Source: Alteromonas mediterranea DE (GTDB taxonomy: Bacteria > Pseudomonadota > Gammaproteobacteria > Enterobacterales > Alteromonadaceae). Taken from it: a stretch of 64,000 bases of DNA. Below, one piece after another: positions 20,501-29,827 of this stretch. A model generated the notes under the pieces. It saw nothing but the letters and a program-made list of their open reading frames with translations, was not told where the DNA came from and ran no database searches. Within the stretch, counting starts at the first letter, position 1. Each line of letters starts with the position of its first letter. The position numbers and the translations under genes were made by a program. Location of the stretch: the NCBI RefSeq assembly GCF_000020585.3, contig NC_011138.3, positions 2,221,675-2,285,674 of the forward strand. The letters run 5' to 3'.

Positions 20501-21552
20501 TTGCCGCCAGCGCCGCCGCCCCATGAGTTATTTACAACATCAGCGCCGTCTGTCAGTGCAGCTTCAAGCATTGAAAGCAACATAGACGATGCGCCGCTTG
20601 AAGACGCGGGGTTTGCAGGCGTTGCATACAGGCCTTTATAAGCCATCAAGTAAGCCGCTGGCGCAACTCCTGAAATTTCTGCCTCTGCGCCATCGCGTTC
20701 TGCCATAACGCCGTAGTTACCTACTGCAGTACCGGCTACGTGGGTGCCGTGACCGTTAAAACCTAGCGGGCTTTCATATTCTTCTTCTACAACACTAAAG
20801 CCTTCAACGATTTCAGCAGCACGAGCAACGATTAGTTTATTGTTACAAAAGTCAGGAACTTCTGAACAGTAATCATCAGTTGGAAGGGTGTCTGCGGCAG
20901 GAGCCGTAAAGTTCTCACCGCTAAACAAAGGGTTCTCTGGGCGAATACCACTATCGATAATGGCTACTTTAACACCAGCACCGGCGCTTTCTTTACCGCC
21001 AAACTGTTCCCACGTCTCAACGGCACCAATTAGATCCAAACTTGCGTCCATTTGGGCATGATGAATTACATCAGGATATACCGCTTTTACCGTTGACAGG
21101 CTTGAAAGTTTATCAAGCGCACTTTTCGATACGATACCCGCAAAACCGTTGAACGCCGCTGTATAAGACAAATCAGCTTTAAAGGATTTGTCGAATGCTT
21201 TAATTGTTTGGATAACAGATTGCTGTTGCGTTTCCAGGAACGATTTATATTCTTTCGCTGCGTTAGACTCAAAGTTAACTTTCTGCCCCTTGTGCGCAGA
21301 CATACTGTTTACGCTTGGGTTTACTGCGCTGAATTGCGCCATTGGTACGTCATGTAACTGAACGATAACACGTACACTGTCACTGCTAGCTTGAATTGCA
21401 TTGGCTAGAATATTTTTCTTATCGAAAGAGGCTTCGATTGCATTGCGTTGCTCAACGCTATGGCCGGAAATTTGGTTGGAAATTGCTAACGCGCCAAAAG
21501 CAGAACCTGCTAATGCCGTAGCAACTACGGTACTGATTAATGTTTTTTTCAT
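17587..21552 (-). CDS. Large secreted S8 (subtilisin-like) serine protease with PA insert and GlyGly-CTERM-like tail
   Basis: A 1321-aa exported protease. The signal peptide spans about residues 1-23. An I9-type propeptide covers about 60-165. The catalytic triad is Asp200 (IIDSGI), His268 (NGHGTH) and Ser611 ([12 protein letters not shown]), with oxyanion-hole Asn377 (AAGNDGP). A protease-associated domain is inserted at about 430-550. After the catalytic domain come Fn3/Ig-like segments, a DUF-type beta region with an [18 protein letters not shown] core, and two bacterial Ig/cadherin-like repeats ([30 protein letters not shown]). The extreme C-terminus is SGGSMGW, a hydrophobic stretch and RRRMKRS. 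This matches the GlyGly-CTERM sorting signal, linked to type II secretion and rhombosortase processing. The likely role is extracellular protein degradation. Confidence 0.93.
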   Translation of the reverse strand: MKKTLISTVVATALAGSAFGALAISNQISGHSVEQRNAIEASFDKKNILANAIQASSDSVRVIVQLHDVPMAQFSAVNPSVNSMSAHKGQKVNFESNAAKEYKSFLETQQQSVIQTIKAFDKSFKADLSYTAAFNGFAGIVSKSALDKLSSLSTVKAVYPDVIHHAQMDASLDLIGAVETWEQFGGKESAGAGVKVAIIDSGIRPENPLFSGENFTAPAADTLPTDDYCSEVPDFCNNKLIVARAAEIVEGFSVVEEEYESPLGFNGHGTHVAGTAVGNYGVMAERDGAEAEISGVAPAAYLMAYKGLYATPANPASSSGASSMLLSMLEAALTDGADVVNNSWGGGAGGNPNGSVYEDVLEAMHDAGVVTVFAAGNDGPLETSIGCPGCSDDVITVAATTTARLFANELTIEGDTSIGTIPALYSVGNPNIVFDTALTAPVVYAGAVNAENVEACEPFADDSVFEGAIALVSRGTCGFVTKIENAEAAGAVAVVVHNVDGRGEAPILMGGLSPDQTVPSFMIPATPGQELATLISESEEAVNITIGAEVVRVVSDSLADIMADFSSRGPNGDPTFLKPNIAAPGVRIFSGESPDAPNHEGESFSFKGGTSMASPHVAGAAALIKQMHPDWTAQQIKSALVTSSIRDVLKEDAATQADNFDMGAGRLDLPRATSVELTYSDLSLVSSECYITCDMSVTVTNTSDADVTVDATTMFDDENIVATVTPSLATLPAGASAQIMVSVDVSLVDSGEWLFGGINWADTNDETTDYFIPIAIYPINTDEPELFNSSVSNEFASENEVVRTSASVTNQGVTGLIGVTSTVDEKYDIDVSSISAVKNGNQEPVTYDAEKREVRWEGALNTATLELVETAAPFGYFPMRNLSFAQPLVCSSECDDTVITVEPLVGIEYMGQTYTSVQISSNGFISLGTASGSVTEYRPHELPGSQEPNNVIAPYWTDLNLKGTADNDIGTGNIYAQNLSAGTDSYFVVEWENAMLWGQEGTSVNFQIWYDASAETFSFAYGPMSPNNTPAVVGFEDATGTVGYTHAAQLSTGVTGSLPVEGDEFGIVTIPGDQITVSYSGSVKPAGELMDDTLSVDEDASITANILANEKEDIIFNTFEMDSLSGDFRTYTPIEVDREELDPSTVEVTTEAANGTVTVNDDGTVTYTPNADFFGEDSFTYTVQVEGTTTDEGEVVEGDIIGEGTVSVAVAGVQDAPVLSISAPSSVDEGESFTVTASATDADGDDVTITIDGVETTSFTGTAPSHEQANRVTVQVTATDGIDTTTDSVTIIVNDKSGGSMGWIALLLAPAVYLRRRMKRS

Positions 21553-21680
21553 AATTATTCTCGTGTGAATAGTTCCCTGGAGTCCGGCGGCTTTTTAGGT
21601 CGATTTTAAAGGTCATTCGCCTTTATTTATGTGCCGTTTGTCGCCGTGACTATCTATTACTAGCACACTTTTATTTGTTT

Positions 21681-21734
21681 TGTAACGTGTGTTTCAGTAA
21701 TACACACTTTACACACTTTACACATTTTGTTACA
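21681..21734. promoter_or_regulatory. Nested inverted repeat and 9-bp tandem repeat upstream of the subtilase gene
   Basis: Three tandem 9-bp units occur at 21702-21728: acacacttt, acacacttt, acacatttt. They sit inside an outer inverted pair, tgtaac (21681-21686) and gttaca (21729-21734). An inner pair is gtgtgt / acacac. The element lies 130-180 bp upstream of the subtilase start and about 35 bp from the IS. A regulator site is plausible, but nothing in the sequence identifies the protein. Confidence 0.45.
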
Positions 21735-21768
21735 TTTGAAGAGGGAATATAATTTTGAAATTTAACTA

Positions 21769-22652
21769 AGGCCTGTTGATCTTTGCTGTACACATTTCGC
21801 TCAGCAATACATCGGCAGCCACATCATTGAAAATGCCAGTGATACCATACTGGCATAGTTTCTCGCTAACTTTTCATATCTAGTTGATACTGAACGATAA
21901 TGCTTTATTCGAGCAAAGGCATTTTCAACTAAGTGTCGATATTTATAAAGACACCAGTCGACACTCTCTTTGTCTATATCTTGGCCATAATTACGTTTTG
22001 GTATGACTGAAATACCGCCTCTGGCTTCAATATATTCCCTTAATGCATCACTATCGTAGCCTTTGTCGCCTACGAAAATATTTACTTCCTGTAAGTGGTC
22101 AACCAAACTTTGAGCACGAGCAATGTCATTTCTCTGGCCTTCTGATAGCTCAAAATAAATGGGAAGCCCCCCACTATCCACGGCTAAATGGATTTTTGTC
22201 GAATTGCCACCACGGCTCTTTCCTATGCACTCATTGTCTGAAGTCGCAGCACCTGTACTATGCTGATGAGCTTTGACAATCGAACCATCAGCAAAGACCC
22301 AGTCATAATCAGCCAGTTTTGCTAACTCATTGAATAAATTATTTAATAAACCTTTCTTCGACCATAAATTGAAGCGTCGATAGATGGTACTCCAGCCTCC
22401 AAACTCTGTGGGTAAATCTCGCCACGGGATACCGGTTCTCAACCGGTAAAGTATCCCTTCAAAGGTCATTCTGTGTTCTGGTTTGTTATAAATGCGGCCT
22501 GTGCTCTTCATTACTTGAAGTAGCTTTTGCCACCGCTGATCAGTTAGCATTAGTCTCGGCATGGTAGTGAGTTGTTCTTTTACTTTTGGCGAAGCAAATT
22601 ATAACTCTTTACCATGCCGGTCAAAAACTAATCACGAAAGATCAACAGGCCT
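21769..22652. mobile_element. IS5-family insertion sequence (IS427-like), 884 bp, intact
   Basis: The ends are 16-bp perfect inverted repeats AGGCCTGTTGATCTTT, at 21769-21784 on the left and in reverse complement at 22637-22652 on the right. The element is flanked by TA on both sides (21767-21768 and 22653-22654), consistent with the TA duplication typical of the IS427 subgroup. It holds one transposase gene spanning most of its length. It sits in the intergenic region between the subtilase promoter and the bkd operon, so no gene is interrupted. Confidence 0.9.
21801..22562 (-). CDS. IS5-family transposase
   Basis: 253-aa DDE transposase. The N-terminal DUF4096-type segment contains GIPWRDLP and GGWSTIYRRF. 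The catalytic acidic residues are Asp92 (FADGSIVKAH), Asp166 (VGDKGYDSD) and Glu213 (HLVENAFARIK, the YREK-like region). Many IS427-group elements encode the transposase in two overlapping frames with a -1 shift. Here it is one uninterrupted frame, so the element is probably active or was until recently. Domain order and length are normal. Confidence 0.94.
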   Translation of the reverse strand: MPRLMLTDQRWQKLLQVMKSTGRIYNKPEHRMTFEGILYRLRTGIPWRDLPTEFGGWSTIYRRFNLWSKKGLLNNLFNELAKLADYDWVFADGSIVKAHQHSTGAATSDNECIGKSRGGNSTKIHLAVDSGGLPIYFELSEGQRNDIARAQSLVDHLQEVNIFVGDKGYDSDALREYIEARGGISVIPKRNYGQDIDKESVDWCLYKYRHLVENAFARIKHYRSVSTRYEKLARNYASMVSLAFSMMWLPMYC

Positions 22653-22654
22653 TA

Positions 22655-22968
22655 GATTAGTAAGTGAAAAACGCGGTTCTTTTTGCATTAAATTGTAATT
22701 TAATTACATGTTTTCTCTGTCTAATAGAAGAGATAGAACGAAGACGCTCCCTTCAAATGAAACATTTATCCTAACTATTTATCAATAATTTTACATAGCA
22801 TTTACTTTATTAGGATAGTTATCCCCACAAGAGCACATCATTGAGTATGGCTATCTCATGCATTTGATAAATCGTTGGCGAATAAAAAGGACGCTCCTGC
22901 TTCCTCTCTACTAGCATAGTCATTCACTATAAAGTCGCTATTAGCCCTCAGTTTTAAGGGGAACAAAC
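22655..22968. other. Gene-free region upstream of the bkd operon
   Basis: 314 bp between the IS and the E1alpha start. AT-rich, with a short inverted pair atcctaa ... ttaggat at about 22768-22818. No ORF or strong promoter match stands out. It presumably carries the bkd promoter, and the IS end lies about 315 bp upstream of the start codon. Confidence 0.5.
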
Positions 22969-24156
22969 GTGAAAGACAGAAACCATTTGGCCGAAGTAAA
23001 AACAACAAATAAGGTCGAGATTATTTCTAAAGGGGTGGTTGATATCCCTATGTTGCAGGTTCTTTCTGAACAGGGAGAACTTATTAAAAACGCCCAAGAG
23101 CCTAACATCGACAAGGAAGAGGCATTAAAAATTTTTAATACCATGCATTACATCCGAGTATTAGATGAACGCATGGTAGGTGCACAGCGCCAAGGTCGTA
23201 TTAGTTTCTATCTCGCCAGTACGGGTGAAGAGGCGGCTTCGGTAGCGAGTGCGGCTGCGCTTTCAAATGATGACATGATCATGTCTCAATACCGCGAACA
23301 GGGTGCGCTTGCCTATCGCGGTTACACTACAGATCAGTTCATGAATCAAATGTTCAGCAATAAAGACGACCCAAATAAGGGACGTCAAATGCCTATCCAT
23401 TACGGAGACAAAACCCTTAATTTCATGACAATTTCTTCGCCCCTAGGGACGCAGATTCCCCAAGCATCCGGTTATGCTTACGGGCAAAAAATGTCGGGTA
23501 AAGATGTTGTCACTATATGTTACTTCGGTGAAGGTGCTGCATCAGAGGGAGATTTTCACGCGGGGTTAAATATGGCTGCGGTACTTAATTGCCCGGTTAT
23601 ATTCTTCTGCCGAAATAACGGCTACGCCATTTCAACACCAGCAGAAGAGCAGTTTGCTGGCGACGGTATTGCGTCAAGAGGGCTAGGCTATGGAGTAAAA
23701 ACCATTCGCGTAGATGGAAACGATGCTCTTGCGATCTATGCGGCAACCAAAGAAGCCCGTCGCATCGCTATAGAAGAAAAATGCCCTGTACTTATCGAAG
23801 CAATGACATATCGCTTAGCTGCACACTCTACGTCGGATGACCCGACAGGGTATCGCTCTCGTGAAGAAGAAGACAAATGGCGAGCCAAAGACCCTATTGC
23901 TCGAATGGCGAAATGGTTAGAGAGCAAAGGGTGGTACAACGAAGCCGACAATCAAAAACGCGTAGAGAAAGCGCGTCAAGATGTATTGGCTGCAATGAAA
24001 AACTGCGAGAAAACCGATATATGTGCCGTTGAGGACATTGTTGAAGACGTGTATGACACACCACCTTGGCACCTAAAAGAACAAATAAACGAGCTTAAGT
24101 CACATATCAAAAAGTACCCGAAGATGTACCCTAAAACCGCAGGGAGAGTGAAGTAA
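22969..24156 (+). CDS. bkdA1: Branched-chain 2-oxoacid dehydrogenase E1 component, alpha subunit
   Basis: Thiamine-diphosphate-dependent decarboxylase subunit acting on the 2-oxoacids from Val, Leu and Ile, 395 aa. The ThDP-binding motif runs from GEGAASEGD to [11 protein letters not shown] (about residues 186-220). The phosphorylation-loop region of the family is seen in [17 protein letters not shown]. The start is GTG at 22969 with aggggaac just upstream, which fits better than internal ATGs. The stop overlaps the ATG of the beta subunit (TAATG). It is the first gene of a three-gene operon lacking its own E3. Confidence 0.93.
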   Translation: MKDRNHLAEVKTTNKVEIISKGVVDIPMLQVLSEQGELIKNAQEPNIDKEEALKIFNTMHYIRVLDERMVGAQRQGRISFYLASTGEEAASVASAAALSNDDMIMSQYREQGALAYRGYTTDQFMNQMFSNKDDPNKGRQMPIHYGDKTLNFMTISSPLGTQIPQASGYAYGQKMSGKDVVTICYFGEGAASEGDFHAGLNMAAVLNCPVIFFCRNNGYAISTPAEEQFAGDGIASRGLGYGVKTIRVDGNDALAIYAATKEARRIAIEEKCPVLIEAMTYRLAAHSTSDDPTGYRSREEEDKWRAKDPIARMAKWLESKGWYNEADNQKRVEKARQDVLAAMKNCEKTDICAVEDIVEDVYDTPPWHLKEQINELKSHIKKYPKMYPKTAGRVK

Positions 24157-25133
24157 TGGCGAAGATGAACTTACTACAAGCTATCAATAACGCGCTCATC
24201 ACAGCCATGACCGACGATGAAAAAGTCATGGTTTTCGGTGAAGATGTAGGCCATTTCGGCGGTGTTTTTCGTGCAACGAGTCATCTACAAGAGAAGTTTG
24301 GTAAAGCCCGCTGTTTCAATACGCCGCTAACCGAACAGGGCATCATCGGATTTGCCAATGGTTTGGCATCCCAAGGCTCGGTGCCTGTGGCCGAAATTCA
24401 GTTTGGTGATTATATCTTTCCCGCTTTCGATCAAATAGTAAACGAAACCGCAAAATGGCGATATCGCTCTGGTGGACAGTTCGATGTGGGCACGTTAACT
24501 ATTCGTACTCCTTATGGTGGTGGGATTGCTGGCGGTCATTACCACAGTCAATCGCCGGAAGCCTTTTTTGCCCATTGCCCGGGTTTGAAAATTGTAATCC
24601 CACGTAACCCTTACCAGGCCAAGGGGCTGTTACTGGCGTCAATCCGTGATAAAAACCCGGTGTTGTTTATGGAGCCTAAGCGTTTGTACCGCGCTTCGGT
24701 GTCTGATGTACCAGAAGAAGATTATGAGTTGCCGTTAGGTAAAGCCGACATAGTACAAGAAGGTAGCGATATTACGTTACTAGGGTGGGGTGCTCAAATC
24801 GAAATACTGCAAAAAGCTGCTGAGATGGCGTTAGAAGATGGCGTGTCATGCGAAATAATCGACTTGCGCAGTATTTTACCGTGGGATGCTGAAACCGTTA
24901 TGCAGTCGGTAATGAAAACAGGACGATTACTGGTTAACCATGAAGCACCGCTTACAGGGGGCTTTGCTAGCGAAATAGCTGCAACCATACAAGAACGCTG
25001 TTTCTTGTACCTTGAAGCACCTATAGCTAGGGTCTGTGGTCTTGATACGCCATATCCATTGGCACATGAAAAAGAATATATGCCAGATGAAACTAAAACC
25101 TACGAAGCAATTAAGCGTACGCTTCATTATTAA
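24156..25133 (+). CDS. bkdA2: Branched-chain 2-oxoacid dehydrogenase E1 component, beta subunit
   Basis: Transketolase-like beta subunit of the E1 heterotetramer, 325 aa. Recognisable blocks are [46 protein letters not shown] and the C-terminal transketolase domain ([14 protein letters not shown]). It overlaps the alpha-subunit stop by one base and is followed after 17 bp by the E2 gene, so the three are translated from one message. Family length is normal. Confidence 0.94.
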   Translation: MAKMNLLQAINNALITAMTDDEKVMVFGEDVGHFGGVFRATSHLQEKFGKARCFNTPLTEQGIIGFANGLASQGSVPVAEIQFGDYIFPAFDQIVNETAKWRYRSGGQFDVGTLTIRTPYGGGIAGGHYHSQSPEAFFAHCPGLKIVIPRNPYQAKGLLLASIRDKNPVLFMEPKRLYRASVSDVPEEDYELPLGKADIVQEGSDITLLGWGAQIEILQKAAEMALEDGVSCEIIDLRSILPWDAETVMQSVMKTGRLLVNHEAPLTGGFASEIAATIQERCFLYLEAPIARVCGLDTPYPLAHEKEYMPDETKTYEAIKRTLHY

Positions 25134-25150
25134 AACCGGGAGACGATGAT

Positions 25151-26812
25151 ATGACAATTGAATTTATCTTACCGGATATTGGTGAAGGTATTGTTGAATG
25201 TGAACTGCTTGAGTGGTTAGTGTCAGAGGGAGAGCACATAGAGGAAGACCAGCCTGTTGCTGAAGTTATGACAGACAAAGCTACGGTTCAAATTCCTGCT
25301 ATGCATGCAGGTGTAGTGAACAAACTTCATTACGCCGTTGGCGATATAGCGAAAGTTCACGCGCCGCTTTTTTCCATGACGCCGGATGCAACGGATATAG
25401 CGCATAATGAACAGGCATCAGCCGATACTGCTGTAGAAACCACCGATGTGGTTGTAGACCTGCCAACTTCGACTTCAAACGCGAATGCAAATAAACAGGT
25501 TGAAGATTTTATCTTACCAGACATTGGTGAGGGAATTGTTGAATGTGAAATCGTTAAGTGGAACGTATCTGAAGGCGATGTCATAGAAGAAGACCAGGCT
25601 GTCGTTGAAGTAATGACAGATAAAGCGGTGGTTGAAATACCGGCAAAGAACGCGGGAACGGTACATCGACTGTATTACGCACAAGGTGATATAGCTAAGG
25701 TCCATAGCGCGCTGTTTTCATTAGAAGTAGAGGGAGGCACTGACCAGTCAGAAAGTCATTCGACTTATCAAGGCACGAGCGCTGAAAAAGCACGGTCTTC
25801 AGAAGCAACAACTAAGCAACAGACGTCAACTACGGTTGAGCTGTCAAAATTTAAAGAAGGTGAGTTTGAGGCTCCGGTTGCGATACCTGGGAAAGTGTTG
25901 GCAAGTCCGGCTGTAAGACGGGTTGCTCGAGAAAATAACATCGATTTGAATACCGTTAAGGGTTCCGGGAAGAAAGGCCGTATTCTAAAAACTGATGTTA
26001 TAAACCTTGATAGCAACAGTAATGAGACGTCGAAAGAGCAAGCAGCACATAGCACAGCAACGCCTAACGCGTCAGCTAAGCGGGACATCAACACAATAAC
26101 GCCTGGTGACGTAAGAACTGAAAAAGTGCGCGGTATTCAAGCGGCCATGGCGAAACAGATGTCGGCGTCTGTGTATACCATTCCGCACTTTACGGTAAGC
26201 GATGAGCTTGTCATGGACAGCTTAATGGCACTACGTAAACTGCTTAAACCCGAGTTTGAAGCAAAAAATATCAAACTTAGCTTTATGCCATTTTTTGTTA
26301 AAGCGATGTCGCTTGCGCTGAATGAATTCCCAGCTATCAACAGTCAGCTAAACGAAGATGCTACCGAGATCAGTTATTTTAGCGATCACAATATTGGTTT
26401 TGCAGTAGATTCTAAAATTGGCCTACTGGTTCCCAACATCAAACGGGTTCAAGATTTGTCGCTGCTAGATATTGCAGAACAAATGCAAGACATTATTGAG
26501 CAGGCAAGAGCAGGGCGCGTTGCGGGCGAACACTTAAAAGGTGGCACAATTAGTATCTCAAATATCGGTGCTATTGGTGGCATTACCGCTACGCCGGTTA
26601 TCAATAAACCAGAAGCTGCAATTGTAGCGTTAGGGAAAACGCAAAAGTTACCGCGTTTTGATGAAGAAGGAAACGTGAGCGCACAACACATTATGGCTGT
26701 GAACTGGTCTGGCGATCACCGCATTATTGATGGTGCGACTATGGTTCGCTTCAATAATTTGTGGATGAGCTACTTAACGCAACCTGAAAAAATGCTGATG
26801 CATCTAAGGTAA
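25151..26812 (+). CDS. bkdB: Branched-chain 2-oxoacid dehydrogenase E2 (dihydrolipoyl acyltransferase) with two lipoyl domains
   Basis: Core acyltransferase of the complex, 553 aa. Two N-terminal lipoyl domains carry the swinging-arm lysines Lys43 and Lys158, each in EVMTDKA. They are about 115 residues apart and very similar (both contain LPDIGEGIVECE). A linker is followed by the peripheral subunit-binding domain (SPAVRRVARENNIDL), then the catalytic domain ending with the HxxxDG signature DHRIIDGA. Two lipoyl domains are unusual for bacterial Bkd E2, which commonly has one. The operon lacks an lpd gene, so E3 must come from elsewhere. Confidence 0.94.
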   Translation: MTIEFILPDIGEGIVECELLEWLVSEGEHIEEDQPVAEVMTDKATVQIPAMHAGVVNKLHYAVGDIAKVHAPLFSMTPDATDIAHNEQASADTAVETTDVVVDLPTSTSNANANKQVEDFILPDIGEGIVECEIVKWNVSEGDVIEEDQAVVEVMTDKAVVEIPAKNAGTVHRLYYAQGDIAKVHSALFSLEVEGGTDQSESHSTYQGTSAEKARSSEATTKQQTSTTVELSKFKEGEFEAPVAIPGKVLASPAVRRVARENNIDLNTVKGSGKKGRILKTDVINLDSNSNETSKEQAAHSTATPNASAKRDINTITPGDVRTEKVRGIQAAMAKQMSASVYTIPHFTVSDELVMDSLMALRKLLKPEFEAKNIKLSFMPFFVKAMSLALNEFPAINSQLNEDATEISYFSDHNIGFAVDSKIGLLVPNIKRVQDLSLLDIAEQMQDIIEQARAGRVAGEHLKGGTISISNIGAIGGITATPVINKPEAAIVALGKTQKLPRFDEEGNVSAQHIMAVNWSGDHRIIDGATMVRFNNLWMSYLTQPEKMLMHLR

Positions 26813-26874
26813 ACCGCGTAAAAATCGCAACCGCTATGGCCTTGGTCAAGTACCAAGCAAATTGCATTAACAAC

Positions 26875-26908
26875 AAAAGGGTTGATACATAGGCGTATTA
26901 ACCCTTTT
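26875..26908 (+). terminator. Terminator after the bkd operon
   Basis: A 14-bp stem, aaaagggttgatac / gtattaaccctttt with one G-U pair, closes an ataggc loop and runs into a T-run. It lies 62 bp after the E2 stop codon. Confidence 0.88.
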
Positions 26909-26980
26909 TTGTTTTGTGTACCTCGTGCGGCTATGGCGTTATCATAGGCTATATATGAAAAACAATGTTTCAGAGGTTTT

Positions 26981-27859
26981 GTGCTTAGTTATCAACACGC
27001 ATTTCACGCTGGTAATCATGCCGATGTTATAAAGCACCTATGTTGGATAGGCGTTATCAATTCACTAAAGAAGAAAGATAAGCCCTTTACTCTTTTCGAT
27101 ACCCATGCAGGTGCTGGTACGTACGACTTAAACGATGCAATGTCATCGAAAAACAAAGAATACGAAACAGGCATTTCGCGAATTATAAACACGGGCGCTG
27201 AACATGATTCGCTACCAGAGCTTTTGAAAAATTATCTGACGTTATGTGAACCCTTCTTAGCAAAGCATCAATACCCCGGGTCACCTGCAATAAGTGCGAC
27301 AGCGAAACGCGCTACCGATAACTTACACTTAATGGAGCTTCACCCCGCCGAGTTCGATAAGTTAGAAGCCAATATGGGTAAATTGCATTTGCGTAAAATG
27401 CATGTTCACAAGCGAGATGGCTACGAAGGTTTAAGAGCGCTTACGCCACCTAAACCTAATCGAGGCGCTATTTTAATAGATCCACCCTACGAGCGCGCAT
27501 CCGAATATGGCGAGGTAATAAAAGGTGTAGAACAAGTTTTCAAACGTTGGCAACAAGCGCAAATCGTAGTTTGGTACCCCCTATTGTCTGAAAGGGCTGG
27601 CGCTAAACATGGGGCAAGCGAACTTATGTGCGATAAGCTTGCCGCCTTAGGAAAGCCCTGTTTTAAAGCCGAGATTTGTGTAGAAAAAAATACGCCAGAA
27701 GCGGGCATGTATGGTTCTGGGGTTTTTGTTTTGAACCCACCATGGCAGCTTGATAGCCAACTTGAATCAGCGTTACAGAACGTTGTACTGCAATTAGGCG
27801 CAAAAAGCAGTGACAGTAGTGCATCAACCCATGTGAGCTGGATAAACGAAGATCACTGA
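26981..27859 (+). CDS. rlmJ: 23S rRNA (adenine(2030)-N6)-methyltransferase RlmJ
   Basis: S-adenosylmethionine-dependent N6-adenine methyltransferase acting on 23S rRNA A2030, 292 aa. The N-terminus SYQHAFHAGNHADVIKH is the family hallmark. FDTHAGAGTYDL is the SAM-binding loop, and the catalytic motif is DPPY at 167-170. The start is GTG at 26981 with cagagg 7 bases upstream. The last roughly 20 residues (Ser-rich) extend past the usual end and are probably unstructured. Confidence 0.94.
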   Translation: MLSYQHAFHAGNHADVIKHLCWIGVINSLKKKDKPFTLFDTHAGAGTYDLNDAMSSKNKEYETGISRIINTGAEHDSLPELLKNYLTLCEPFLAKHQYPGSPAISATAKRATDNLHLMELHPAEFDKLEANMGKLHLRKMHVHKRDGYEGLRALTPPKPNRGAILIDPPYERASEYGEVIKGVEQVFKRWQQAQIVVWYPLLSERAGAKHGASELMCDKLAALGKPCFKAEICVEKNTPEAGMYGSGVFVLNPPWQLDSQLESALQNVVLQLGAKSSDSSASTHVSWINEDH

Positions 27860-27952
27860 TGGTAGTTCGCCCATGCAGCTAGCGCTGAGTATAGCAAAAT
27901 TAATGCATGGTCACGCTCGCAGGCAGTGAAACGTTAAAGTGAAAATAACACG

Positions 27953-29827
27953 ATGTCGCAACTTAAAGGCCTAAAACACTTTTATATACCAGATGAACAG
28001 TCAATTTATCTGCTCTCTCACGCCGACGCAAAAAAGCTGAAAGACTGGGTGAATTTATGTATTTCTCAGTTAGAAAGCTTGGGCTATAGGGATATTGAAC
28101 TGTTAGGTAAAGGGGCCTTTGGTTTCGCGTTTGCAGGCAGCGACCCAAGCGGTGAAGCAAGGGTTTTTAAATTTTCACGAATAACGCTACCTCAGCACGT
28201 ACAAGACAGACTAGAAGAGGAAGCGTTTATGCTTTCTCACATCAATCACGAGTTTGTCCCTCGCTTTATCGAATACCAACAAATCCGCAAGCAGTCTATC
28301 TTAGTAATGGGCTTAGCCCCAGGTGAAGATTTAGAGAAAGTAAGCCTTAAAACCGGGCCTTTACCGCCGCGTATCATCGTAAAAATTGCCGTTCAGGTGG
28401 GAGAGCTTTTATCTAACTTCAGGCAATACAGCGAAAACGGCGAAATAAAACCCATTGTTCATGGAGATATTAAACCGTCAAATTTAGTATGGGATAAAGC
28501 TACTGAGACGGTTGGGCTTATAGATTGGGGGTCGTCGGTGTTCGCTCAAACAGACATTTCCGGTCAATATGTTGGCAATAATGTCATGGACTTGATGTCT
28601 GGTGAGCTTCACCAAACTAATGCGCGACTTGGTGATGTTTATTTTATTGGCGAGGAGCAGCTAAACGGCGCACTTTCAAGCCCACGTTTTGACGAACAGG
28701 GGTTAGCCAGTACCCTTTACGCACTAGCATCGGGTCAATCCTGCCGTTATGGCAGTAAGGTCATTACACCATCGTCGTTAGGCCTGCCTAAAATGTTAGC
28801 CAATATATTGGAATATATGCTTAGTGAAGACCCGGTAAAACGGCGCCAGGGCGGTGACTATTTGTTTAATCATCTTCACGTTTTAAAAAACATGGTATTT
28901 ACCGATGATACGCCTCATCAATACACACCGTTAATTCCTACATGGCTGACTCACACTCGAGCAGATATAGAAACCGTTGTATACAGCTCGAGGAAATCCT
29001 ATTTAAGGCAGCAAGCGCGTTTAACGGATGGCTTTGATGAAAAAGGTGCAGAGGAATTACGCTATATCGACGATGCTCAGTTCGATCGCTACTATAAAAA
29101 CTATCTTCAAGGTATGGGCGATACTGAGAAAGCGTTTGTATCTGCAATTAGTAGATTAGGCCGCTATCCTGTTGTTGGCGGCATAGCCGTGCGCTGGGAG
29201 CCCGAAGGCATATATGTTGATTCAAGCCTTAATTTATACGATGAAACGTTGAAGGCAGCGTTTGAACTGGCTGTTAATAACGTTATTAACCTGGCTAGCG
29301 CCATTCACAAACCCGCCGTCTTTAAGTGCTGTATGTTTAACGCTAAAAATACGCTTCATATTGAGCGTGAGAGCGAGGAAGAAAAATTTATTCCTTCAAA
29401 AGCTATGGCTATTCCCTATGAACTATCAAAAGTGTCAGCGCAAAAAGATGAAAGTAGAACTCACTCTTATTTTGAAGATGGCGACGACCCGGATGAGCTA
29501 CTAAAGCTACCACAAGATATCATTGATACCATTATTCAGCTTAACTCCATACATCACACAGGGTGTATAATATTTGAAGCATTGCCAACTCACCTCAAAA
29601 TTCACAATTACTATACGTTGCTCGATCATAGTCAAGAGCAGCGGTTTAAAACCCTATTAGCAAAGCTTGTCAAACAAATTCCTAACATAAAAGGGCTAGG
29701 CATATCAGGGTTTATGAAGTTACCCTATAAAGATACACGCTTTTTTGAGCACAAAGCAAAATTGCCCGAGAAGTATTATCCGCGAAACCCCAAAGCAGTT
29801 ATTGAAGAGAACGTACAACATGTCTGA
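27953..29827 (+). CDS. Hanks-type protein kinase (non-RD, HGD loop) fused to an unknown C-terminal domain
   Basis: 624 aa. Kinase features are the Gly-rich loop LGKGAFGFAFAG (51-62), probable ATP lysine K73 (VFKFSR), alpha-C Glu near 90, the catalytic loop HGDIKPSN (H170, D172, N177), and DWG instead of DFG at D191. The HRD arginine is replaced by glycine, so activation-loop phosphorylation is unlikely to be needed. The kinase domain ends near 320. The remaining 300 residues have no motif I recognise, no membrane segment and no PASTA repeats. The stop overlaps the start of the thioesterase gene by 8 bp. Substrate unknown. Confidence 0.85.
   Translation: MSQLKGLKHFYIPDEQSIYLLSHADAKKLKDWVNLCISQLESLGYRDIELLGKGAFGFAFAGSDPSGEARVFKFSRITLPQHVQDRLEEEAFMLSHINHEFVPRFIEYQQIRKQSILVMGLAPGEDLEKVSLKTGPLPPRIIVKIAVQVGELLSNFRQYSENGEIKPIVHGDIKPSNLVWDKATETVGLIDWGSSVFAQTDISGQYVGNNVMDLMSGELHQTNARLGDVYFIGEEQLNGALSSPRFDEQGLASTLYALASGQSCRYGSKVITPSSLGLPKMLANILEYMLSEDPVKRRQGGDYLFNHLHVLKNMVFTDDTPHQYTPLIPTWLTHTRADIETVVYSSRKSYLRQQARLTDGFDEKGAEELRYIDDAQFDRYYKNYLQGMGDTEKAFVSAISRLGRYPVVGGIAVRWEPEGIYVDSSLNLYDETLKAAFELAVNNVINLASAIHKPAVFKCCMFNAKNTLHIERESEEEKFIPSKAMAIPYELSKVSAQKDESRTHSYFEDGDDPDELLKLPQDIIDTIIQLNSIHHTGCIIFEALPTHLKIHNYYTLLDHSQEQRFKTLLAKLVKQIPNIKGLGISGFMKLPYKDTRFFEHKAKLPEKYYPRNPKAVIEENVQHV

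Noticed and set aside
21702..21728. Short CRISPR-like repeats
   Set aside because: Only three 9-bp units in direct tandem, no spacers, no cas genes in the window.
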